DNA of 13,374 bases from a bacterium. GTDB lineage: Bacteria > Oederibacteriota > JAJYGY01. Shown here piece by piece: positions 6,492 to 13,374 of the stretch. Location: assembly GCA_021790555.1 (NCBI GenBank), contig JAJYGY010000120.1:1-13374 (forward strand), written 5' to 3'. A program made the position numbers and the translations under genes. The notes below the pieces were generated by a model. The model searched no databases. It saw only the letters and a program-made list of their open reading frames with translations, and had not been told where the DNA came from. The stretch's first letter is position 1. Every line of letters begins with the position of its first letter.

Positions 6492-6556
6492 CCTCTTGAA
6501 CGACAAAATCCCTTAAAAACCAAGGCTATTTCCATGACGGTTCCCATTCAAGAGGG
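6492..6556 (+). promoter_or_regulatory. Possible structure masking the nuoB ribosome binding site
   Basis: CCTCTTGAA (6492-6500) is the exact reverse complement of TTCAAGAGG (6547-6555), which contains the nuoB Shine-Dalgarno (AGAGGG, 6551-6556, 6 nt before the ATG). Pairing would hide the ribosome binding site. A competing short hairpin, TTCCC (6541-6545) with GGGAA (6554-6558), would also cover it. This is inference from complementarity only. Confidence 0.35.
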
Positions 6557-6566
6557 AAAAACATGA
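6534..6566 (+). promoter_or_regulatory. Possible 10-codon leader ORF before nuoB
   Basis: An ATG at 6534 opens a tiny frame encoding MTVPIQEGKT. Its TGA (6564-6566) overlaps the nuoB ATG (6563-6565) in an ATGA arrangement, as in translationally coupled genes. AAGG lies 8 nt upstream of the ATG. The 8-mer CATGACGG occurs both at this ATG (6533-6540) and at the nuoB ATG (6562-6569). No function can be assigned, and short frames like this arise by chance. Confidence 0.2.
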
Positions 6567-7036
6567 CGGAAGACACGCTTCAAGACGCCGTCCTGACTAC
6601 CCGGCTGGACAAGGTCCTGGGCTGGGCCAGAAAGTATTCCCTTTTCAATTATCCCTTTGTGACGGCCTGCTGCGGCATGGAATACATGGCCACCTCGTCG
6701 TCGCACTACGACACCGACCGTTTTGGGGCCGTGTTTCCGCGCTTCTCGCCCCGGCAGGCGGACCTGCTGATGGTGGTGGGCACGGTGAACCACAAGCAGG
6801 CCCCGGTGTTGAAGCGGATCTACGACCAGATGTGCGAGCCCAAGTGGGTGGTGGCCTTCGGCGTCTGCGCGACCTCGGGGGGCTTCTACCAGAACTACGC
6901 CACGGTTCCGGGCGTGGACTGCGTCATCCCGGTGGACATGTACATCCCCGGCTGCCCGCCCCGTCCCGAGACCGTGATCGACGCGCTGATGAAGCTTCAG
7001 GAGCGCATCCAGGGCCAGAAACAGGCGCTGGTCTGA
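6563..7036 (+). CDS. nuoB: NADH-quinone oxidoreductase subunit B
   Basis: NuoB carries the last iron-sulfur cluster (N2) of complex I and passes electrons to quinone at its interface with NuoD. The 157-residue product has the four N2 ligands: the tandem Cys36-Cys37 in TACCGMEYMA, Cys102 in GVCATSGG and Cys131 in IPGCPPRPE. The spacings (65 and 29 residues) equal those of E. coli NuoB. The start is ATG at 6563 with AGAGGG 6 nt upstream. The N-terminus is short and goes straight into TTRLDKVLGWARK, as in many bacteria. It is the first gene of the nuo block: the preceding 225 nt do not encode a NuoA-like membrane protein and rnc lies before that. Protein and RNA signals upstream suggest this gene is the entry point of the operon. 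Confidence 0.97.
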   Translation: MTEDTLQDAVLTTRLDKVLGWARKYSLFNYPFVTACCGMEYMATSSSHYDTDRFGAVFPRFSPRQADLLMVVGTVNHKQAPVLKRIYDQMCEPKWVVAFGVCATSGGFYQNYATVPGVDCVIPVDMYIPGCPPRPETVIDALMKLQERIQGQKQALV

Positions 7037-7060
7037 GCCGCGGGCCCAGGCCCTAGCTTT

Positions 7061-7065
7061 GGTGG
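7061..7065 (+). promoter_or_regulatory. Ribosome binding site deciding the nuoC start
   Basis: GGTGG is the only purine-rich Shine-Dalgarno-like site before nuoC. It abuts the GTG at 7066 but stands 6 nt from the GTG at 7072, so 7072 is the better supported start. Confidence 0.35.
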
Positions 7066-7071
7066 GTGCAA

Positions 7072-7620
7072 GTGGAAGAAAACCCCGTCATCCAGAAAAT
7101 CCGAGGCCGCTTTCCCGGCCAGCCCGTCGAGGTGGAGGACATGGCCGGATCCCCGGCCGCGGTGGTTTCGGCCGGGGCCCTGGCCGGCGTGCTGGCCTTC
7201 CTGAAGGACGACCCGGAGACCGGGTTCGCCTTCCTGATGGACCTGGCGGCCGCGGACTACCTTAAGTTCCCGTCCCCCCGGCCGGGCAGGTTCGCCGTGT
7301 CCTACCAGCTTTATTCGCCCAAGCTGGGGGCGCGCCTGTGCGTCAAGGCCTACCTGCCCGCCGAAAACCCGTCCCTGCCCACGGCCTCGGGCCTTTGGGC
7401 CGGGGCCGACTGGTTCGAACGGGAGGCCTGGGACATGTACGGGATCCGCTTCGAGGGGCACCCCAACCTCAAGCGCATCCTGATGTACGAGGAATTCGAG
7501 GGCCACGCCCTGCGCAAGGACTATCCCCTGGGCAGGATGCAGCCCCTGGTGCCCATGCGCGACGCCATCGACTACGAGAAGGTCCGGCAGCAGAGCCGCC
7601 GGGCCTCCAACCCCTCTTGA
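7072..7620 (+). CDS. nuoC: NADH-quinone oxidoreductase subunit C
   Basis: NuoC is the 30-kDa-type subunit in the hydrophilic connecting arm; it has no cofactor and packs against NuoD. The 182-residue product carries the family signature WFEREAWDMYGIRFEGHPNLKRIL in its C-terminal half, and ends in the usual KDYPLG segment with a short tail. It is a separate gene here, not fused to nuoD as in E. coli. I take GTG at 7072 as the start because GGTGG is 6 nt upstream. GTG at 7066 would add two residues and cannot be excluded. It lies 35 nt after nuoB, the largest gap inside the nuo block, and 10 nt before nuoD. Confidence 0.95.
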   Translation: MEENPVIQKIRGRFPGQPVEVEDMAGSPAAVVSAGALAGVLAFLKDDPETGFAFLMDLAAADYLKFPSPRPGRFAVSYQLYSPKLGARLCVKAYLPAENPSLPTASGLWAGADWFEREAWDMYGIRFEGHPNLKRILMYEEFEGHALRKDYPLGRMQPLVPMRDAIDYEKVRQQSRRASNPS

Positions 7621-7630
7621 TCGGAACGCG

Positions 7631-8863
7631 ATGCCCTTAGGCCTGGAACAAAAAGACCCCGCGGCGGCGCGCGCGGGGGAGGACGAGTTCCGCATCGAGC
7701 CCACCGCCATCAACATGGGCCCCTCGCATCCCGCCATGCACGGCACCATCCGGCTGATGCTGAAGCTGGACGGCGAGAAGGTGGTCTGGGCGGACGTGGA
7801 GATCGGCTACCTGCACCGGGCCTTCGAGAAGACGGTGGAGCACAAGACCTGGAACCAGGCCGTGCCCTACACCGACCGGCTCAACTACTGCAGCCCCCTC
7901 ATCAACAACGTGGGCTACGCCCTGGCCGTGGAGAAGCTTCTGGGGGTGGAGGCCCCCGAACGCTGCCAGTACATCCGCGTCATCATGAGCGAGCTTTCGC
8001 GCGTGGCGGACCACCTGACCTGCATCGGGGCCTCGGCCATGGAGATGGGCGCCTTCACGGCCTTCCTCTACTTCATCAAGGCCCGCGAGTACATCTGGCA
8101 GCTGATCGAGGAAGTGACGGGGGCGCGCCTGACCATCTCCTACACCCGGGTGGGCGGGGTGACCAAGGACCTGCCCCTGAACTTCGGCGAGCGCTTCGCC
8201 TTCGTGGCCGGGAAGACCCGCGAGGCCCTGGCGGAGGTCGACGCGCTGCTGAGCCGCAACCGCATCTTCCTGGACCGGACCCGCGGGGTGGGGGTGATGC
8301 CGGCCGACCGGGCCGTGCAGTACGGCTTCACCGGGCCGATGCTCCGGGCCTCGGGCGTGGACTACGACGTGCGCAGGAACTTCCCCTACCTGGTCTACGA
8401 CCGCCTCCGCTTCGAGGTGCCGGTGGCCACGGAAGGCGACAACTACGCGCGCTACCGCGTGCGCCTGGAGGAGATGCGCCAGAGCCTGAGCATCGTCGAG
8501 CAGGCCCTGGAAGGCATGCCGGAAGGGCCGGTGAACGTGGCCGATCCGCGCGTGGCCCTGCCGGACAAGAAGGACGTGTACACCAACATCGAAGCCCTGA
8601 TGAACCACTTCAAGCTGCTGATGCCGGGCCACGGCATCCGCCCGCCCGCCGGGGAGGTCTACCAGGCGGTGGAGGGGGCCAACGGGGAGCTGGGTTTCTG
8701 GGTGATCTCGGACGGAAGCGACCGCCCTTACCGGGTGCGGGTGCGCCCGCCCTGCTTCGCCCTGATGTCGGGCCTGGAGGAGATGATCGTGGGCGGCCAG
8801 GTGGCCGACGTCATCGCCACCTTCGGGTCCGTGAACATGATCGCCGGGGAGCTGGACCGATGA
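7631..8863 (+). CDS. nuoD: NADH-quinone oxidoreductase subunit D
   Basis: NuoD is the 49-kDa-type subunit that, with NuoB, forms the quinone-reduction pocket. The 410-residue protein has NMGPSHPAMHG (28-38) with His37 and DRLNY with Tyr86. The 49-residue spacing of this pair equals that of the quinone-binding His59/Tyr108 in the bovine subunit. GYLHRAFEK (59-67) and PYTDRLNY (79-86) follow the family, and the C-terminus ends in the typical GELDR. The first 20 residues are a poorly conserved Ala/Glu-rich tail encoded by a very GC-rich run. The usual MGPQHPSTHG reads MGPSHPAMHG. The stop overlaps the nuoE start by 4 nt (ATGA), pointing to coupled translation. Confidence 0.97.
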   Translation: MPLGLEQKDPAAARAGEDEFRIEPTAINMGPSHPAMHGTIRLMLKLDGEKVVWADVEIGYLHRAFEKTVEHKTWNQAVPYTDRLNYCSPLINNVGYALAVEKLLGVEAPERCQYIRVIMSELSRVADHLTCIGASAMEMGAFTAFLYFIKAREYIWQLIEEVTGARLTISYTRVGGVTKDLPLNFGERFAFVAGKTREALAEVDALLSRNRIFLDRTRGVGVMPADRAVQYGFTGPMLRASGVDYDVRRNFPYLVYDRLRFEVPVATEGDNYARYRVRLEEMRQSLSIVEQALEGMPEGPVNVADPRVALPDKKDVYTNIEALMNHFKLLMPGHGIRPPAGEVYQAVEGANGELGFWVISDGSDRPYRVRVRPPCFALMSGLEEMIVGGQVADVIATFGSVNMIAGELDR

Positions 8864-9336
8864 GCTATGTCAGCCCCGAAATGAGGGCCAAATTCGACGA
8901 GATCACCGGCCGCTATCCGCGGCGCCAGGCCGCCGTCATCCCCCTGCTGCACCTGGTGCAGGAGGCCCACGGCAGCCTGCCCGCCGAGGCCCAGCGCGAG
9001 GTGGCCGAGTATCTGGGCATCCCGGCGGTGAAGGTGCAGGAGGTGGTGAGCTTTTACAGCATGTTCACCGAGAAGCCCCGCGGCCGCCACCACCTGATGG
9101 TCTGCCGCACGCTCTCCTGCGCCCTGGGGGGCTGCCAGGAGGTCTCGGCCACGGTGGAGCGGGTGCTGGGCATCCGCCACGGCCAGGTCACCGCCGACGG
9201 CATGTTTTCCGTGGAGGAGGTGGAATGCCTGGCCGCCTGCGACATGGGGCCGGTGATGCAGGTGGGCGACACCCTGCACGGCCACCTGGACGCCGGGAAG
9301 ACGGAAGCGCTGATCGAAGAGCTGAAGAAACGCTGA
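8860..9336 (+). CDS. nuoE: NADH-quinone oxidoreductase subunit E
   Basis: NuoE is the 24-kDa-type, thioredoxin-fold subunit of the NADH-oxidising module and holds the [2Fe-2S] cluster N1a. The 158-residue product has all four ligands: Cys82 and Cys87 in VCRTLSC, and Cys123 and Cys127 in ECLAAC. The helical N-terminal part with VVSFYSMF (62-69) is also typical. It overlaps nuoD by 4 nt and is followed by nuoF after 22 nt, forming the standard E-F-G module. Length is normal and no key residue is missing. Confidence 0.97.
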   Translation: MSYVSPEMRAKFDEITGRYPRRQAAVIPLLHLVQEAHGSLPAEAQREVAEYLGIPAVKVQEVVSFYSMFTEKPRGRHHLMVCRTLSCALGGCQEVSATVERVLGIRHGQVTADGMFSVEEVECLAACDMGPVMQVGDTLHGHLDAGKTEALIEELKKR

Positions 9337-9358
9337 CGACCTTTTTCTAGACGGGTGC

Positions 9359-10675
<1,317 letters not shown>

Positions 10676-10685
10676 CGGGAACACG

Positions 10686-12293
10686 ATGCCCAAATTGACG
10701 ATCGACGGAAAAGAAGTGGAGGTGGAGAAGGGGGCCAACCTCATCCTGGCGGCCCAGGCCGCCGGGGTGGAGGTGCCCCACTTCTGCTACCACCCGGGCC
10801 TGCCCGTGGCCGGCAACTGCCGTATGTGCCTGGTGGAGATCGAGGGCAGCCCCAAGCTCCAGATCGGCTGCAACACGCCCGCCGCCGACGGCATGGTGGT
10901 GAAGACCGACACCCCCAAGGTGGCCAAGGCCCGCCAGGGGGTGATGGAGTTCCTGCTGCTCAACCACCCCATCGACTGCCCGGTGTGCGACTGCGCCGGC
11001 GAATGCTATCTGCAGGATTACTACATGCTCCACGACCGGGCCCACTCGCGCCTGGAGGAGGGCAAGAACAAGAAGAAGAAGGCCGAGGATATCGGCCCCC
11101 ACGTGATGCTGGACACCGAGCGCTGCGTGCTGTGCTCCCGCTGCGTGCGCTTCACCGACTTCGTCTCCAAGAGCCACGAACTGGGCATCTTCGGCAGGGG
11201 CTCCACCGAGCAGATCGGCCTGGTGGAGGGGGCCCGGCTGGACAACCCCTATTCCGGCAACGTGGTGGACATCTGCCCGGTGGGGGCCCTGACGGACAAG
11301 CAGTTCCGCTTCAAGTCGCGCCCCTGGTACCTGGAGGACGCCGAAACCGTCTGCGACGGCTGCAGCCAGGGCTGCAACATCGTCCTCAACACCAACCCGA
11401 ACCCCTACAACAAGGTGGGGCAGGCCCGGGCCTACCGCGTCTATCCGCGCGAGAACGCCCAGGTGAACCAGTTCTGGATCTGCGACGAGGGCCGCTATTC
11501 CTACCCCTCCCTGGACCAGGGCCGGGCCGCGCGCGCCGCGCGCAGGGGCCTGCCCATCCCCTGGGAGGAGGCCGTGGCGGAGCTGGCCTCGGGCCTGAAG
11601 TCGGCGCTGGATTCCGGGGGGCCGGGCTCGGTGGCCTTCCTGCTTTCGCCCCGGCTCACCAACGAGGAGCTGTGGGCCTGGGCCCGCCTGGCCCGGCACC
11701 TGGGCGTCGGCCAGGTCGAGGCCGGCGACGGCATCAAGAGGACGGGCGGGGCGGACGGATACCTCATCCAGGCCGACAAGAACCCCAACAGCGAGGGCGC
11801 CCGCCTGCTGGGCCTGGGTCCCCGGGCCGGGGTGCTGGGGGCCCGCGAAGTCCTGAAGGCGGCCGGGGAGGGGAAGTTCTCGGCCCTGGTGGCGGTGGAG
11901 CAGGACCTGGGGGCGGTGCTCGGCATGCCCGCCTTCCTGGAGCTGGCCGGCAGGCCGGGGCTGCTGGCCCTGGTCAACGCGCACGAAAGCGAGGCGGCCT
12001 CCCGGGCGCCCCTGTTCCTGCCCCGGGCCGTGTACGCCGAGCAGGAGGGCAGCTTCACCAACCGGCAGGGCCGGGTGCAGAGGCTGCGCAAGGCCATGGA
12101 ACCCTGGGGCGACAGCCGTCCGGCCTTCGCCCTGGCGCTCCAGCTGGGAAGCGCCCTGGGGCAGGAGCCCTGGGCCGGGGACGCGGAGTCGGTCTTCCTG
12201 GACCTGGCCCGCGGGGTGCCGGAATTCAAGGACATGACCCACCAGGCACTGGGAAAATCGGGCCTGGCGGTGAAGTCGGCGGTGGCCGCCTGA
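10686..12293 (+). CDS. nuoG: NADH-quinone oxidoreductase subunit G, short form
   Basis: NuoG is the 75-kDa-type subunit that wires electrons from NuoF to the rest of the arm. The 535-residue product has complete ligand sets: N1b (Cys34, Cys45, Cys48, Cys62), N5 (His94, Cys98, Cys101, Cys107), N4 (Cys147, Cys150, Cys153, Cys197) and the extra N7 (Cys223, Cys226, Cys230, Cys266). The molybdopterin-oxidoreductase-like part (about 271-535) is much shorter than in E. coli (about 900 residues in total) or Thermus (about 780). The frame is uninterrupted and ends cleanly, so this is a short family form rather than a broken gene. A lysine-rich insert (KNKKKK, 128-133) lies between N5 and N4. GGGAA at 10677-10681 serves as ribosome binding site. 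Confidence 0.96.
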   Translation: MPKLTIDGKEVEVEKGANLILAAQAAGVEVPHFCYHPGLPVAGNCRMCLVEIEGSPKLQIGCNTPAADGMVVKTDTPKVAKARQGVMEFLLLNHPIDCPVCDCAGECYLQDYYMLHDRAHSRLEEGKNKKKKAEDIGPHVMLDTERCVLCSRCVRFTDFVSKSHELGIFGRGSTEQIGLVEGARLDNPYSGNVVDICPVGALTDKQFRFKSRPWYLEDAETVCDGCSQGCNIVLNTNPNPYNKVGQARAYRVYPRENAQVNQFWICDEGRYSYPSLDQGRAARAARRGLPIPWEEAVAELASGLKSALDSGGPGSVAFLLSPRLTNEELWAWARLARHLGVGQVEAGDGIKRTGGADGYLIQADKNPNSEGARLLGLGPRAGVLGAREVLKAAGEGKFSALVAVEQDLGAVLGMPAFLELAGRPGLLALVNAHESEAASRAPLFLPRAVYAEQEGSFTNRQGRVQRLRKAMEPWGDSRPAFALALQLGSALGQEPWAGDAESVFLDLARGVPEFKDMTHQALGKSGLAVKSAVAA

Positions 12294-12303
12294 GCGGCGG
12301 GAC

Positions 12304-12308
12304 GGAGG
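12304..12308 (+). promoter_or_regulatory. Ribosome binding site deciding the nuoH start
   Basis: GGAGG lies 7 nt before TTG at 12316. The first in-frame ATG is codon 23, inside the first membrane helix, so TTG is the convincing start. Confidence 0.65.
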
Positions 12309-12315
12309 ATCTAGG

Positions 12316-13374
12316 TTGAACCCCTGGTGGATCGAACTTGCGGTGCTGCTGGCGAAGATTCTTTTCGTCATCGGCCTGGTGATGGGCTGCGGGGCCCTGC
12401 TTTCCTGGGTGGAGCGCAAGCAGAGCGCCATCATGCAGGACCGCGTCGGCGCCAACCGCGCCTCCATCCTTGGCATCCGTGCCATGGGCCTGGTGCACAT
12501 CCTTTCCGACGCCATCAAGGGGCTGACCAAGGAGGACTACATCCCCCCCAAGGCCAACCGCTTCCTGCACACCCTGGCGCCCTTCCTGGCCTGCTTTTCG
12601 GCCCTGGCCGCCTTCGCCGTCATTCCCTTCGGCAACCAGGTGAGCCTGCCGTGGCTGTCCGCGCCGGTGGTGCTGACGGTGGCCCCCAGCCAGGTGGGGC
12701 TGCTGTTCATCTTCGCCATGCTCTCCATCGGGGTCTACGGCGTGGTCATCGCCGGCTACGTCAGCGACAACAAGTATTCCACCATGGGGGCCCTGAGGGC
12801 CTCGGCCCAGGTGATCTCCTACGAGGTCACCCTGGGGCTGACCCTGATGGGCCTGCTGCTGCTCTACCGCAGCCTGGACCTGCGCCAGATGATCCTGGCC
12901 CAGCAGAAGACCACCTGGCTCTTCGGCTGGCTGCCCCTGGTGCACTGGGGCGTGGTGCTCCAGCCCCTGGGCTTCTTCCTGTTCCTGGCGGCGGCCACGG
13001 TGGAGATCAAGCGGGTGCCCTTCGACCTGCCGGAGGGCGAGTCCGAGATCGTGGGGTACTTCGTCGAGTATTCGGGCATGAAGTCCCTGCTGTTCCTCAT
13101 GGCCGAGTTCATCGAATCGCTGCTCTTCGCCTGGATCATCGCGGCGCTGTTCTTCGGCGGCTGGGGCGTGCCCGGCCTGCACGTGGTCCAGGGCGGGGTG
13201 ACGGGCTTCTTCGCCCGGGGGCACCTGGTGTGGCGCCTGCCCACCTGGCTGGGGGTCGGCCTGGAGGCGGCTTCCTACGGCTTCAAGATCGTCTTCTTCT
13301 CCTGGCTTCTCATGCTGGTGCGCTGGACCCTGCCGCGCTTCCGCTACGACCAGGTGATGAAGCTGGGATGGCGG
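12316..13374 (+). CDS. nuoH: NADH-quinone oxidoreductase subunit H, 5' part
   Basis: NuoH is the ND1-type membrane subunit that encloses the quinone chamber and links it to the proton channels. 353 codons are visible and the C-terminus is cut off by the window end. Translation starts at TTG 12316 behind GGAGG. The protein has a first membrane helix (about 9-31) followed directly by VERK. Next come a loop with MQDRVGANRA and a loop-helix DAIKGLTKEDYIPP. Further helices carry RASAQVISYEVTLGL. The conserved cytoplasmic loop EIKRVPFDLPEGESEIVG (230-247) is followed by VEYSGMK, and the protein ends at RYDQVMKLGWR, so probably only a few dozen residues are missing. Several positions differ from the common forms DRIGPNR and ETNRAPFD. 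The rest of the operon (probably nuoI onward) lies outside. Confidence 0.95.
   Translation, partial: MNPWWIELAVLLAKILFVIGLVMGCGALLSWVERKQSAIMQDRVGANRASILGIRAMGLVHILSDAIKGLTKEDYIPPKANRFLHTLAPFLACFSALAAFAVIPFGNQVSLPWLSAPVVLTVAPSQVGLLFIFAMLSIGVYGVVIAGYVSDNKYSTMGALRASAQVISYEVTLGLTLMGLLLLYRSLDLRQMILAQQKTTWLFGWLPLVHWGVVLQPLGFFLFLAAATVEIKRVPFDLPEGESEIVGYFVEYSGMKSLLFLMAEFIESLLFAWIIAALFFGGWGVPGLHVVQGGVTGFFARGHLVWRLPTWLGVGLEAASYGFKIVFFSWLLMLVRWTLPRFRYDQVMKLGWR

Noticed and set aside
11527..11543. Alternating CG tract in nuoG as a possible Z-DNA or recombination site
   Set aside because: It encodes an Arg/Ala-rich stretch (RAARAARR) in frame and is expected from codon bias at this GC content.
12286..12300. 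Small hairpin CCGCC/GGCGG across the nuoG stop codon
   Set aside because: It has only 5 bp and no T-tract. The nuoH ribosome binding site follows immediately, so termination here is unlikely.

Overview
The window is a gene-dense, high-GC bacterial chromosome segment in which every gene lies on the + strand. It holds two housekeeping blocks. The first is the ribosomal protein/type II fatty-acid synthesis cluster rpmF(partial)-plsX-fabH-fabD-fabG-acpP-fabF, followed by rnc (RNase III). The second is the start of a complex I (NADH:quinone oxidoreductase) operon, nuoB-C-D-E-F-G-H, with nuoH cut off by the window end. The rpmF-plsX-fab-rnc order, together with a short ~535-residue NuoG that keeps the N7 cluster, suggests a Gram-negative bacterium of deltaproteobacterial or acidobacterial grade. 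This placement is an inference from gene order and motifs, with low confidence below phylum level.

Layout: 1-164 is the end of rpmF. 182-3884 is plsX, fabH, fabD and fabG, packed with 4-nt overlaps or short gaps. acpP (3923-4162) is followed by a strong intrinsic terminator (4194-4239) before fabF (4282-5532). A second strong terminator (5547-5586) separates fabF from rnc (5612-6337). Positions 6338-6562 form the only sizeable non-coding stretch (225 nt) and are clearly more AT-rich than the flanks. They contain a sigma70-like promoter, a perfect 12-bp inverted repeat, a 9-bp element able to pair with the nuoB ribosome binding site, and a possible 10-codon leader ORF that overlaps the nuoB start. 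From 6563 to the end runs nuoBCDEFGH.

How the genes work together: PlsX makes acyl-phosphate for phospholipid synthesis. FabD loads malonate onto AcpP, FabH starts chains, FabF elongates them and FabG reduces the 3-keto group. NuoE/F/G form the NADH-oxidising arm of complex I, NuoB/C/D (with NuoI, not in the window) carry electrons to quinone, and NuoH forms the membrane part of the quinone chamber. The flavin and iron-sulfur ligands and the key quinone-site residues checked are present in the subunits seen.

No phage, insertion sequence, CRISPR array, tRNA or defence system is visible. The most interesting material is regulatory (the nuo leader and the two terminators that partition the fab cluster). 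Smaller points are the lack of nuoA at the head of the nuo operon, an altered PlsX N-terminal motif, and several non-ATG starts.
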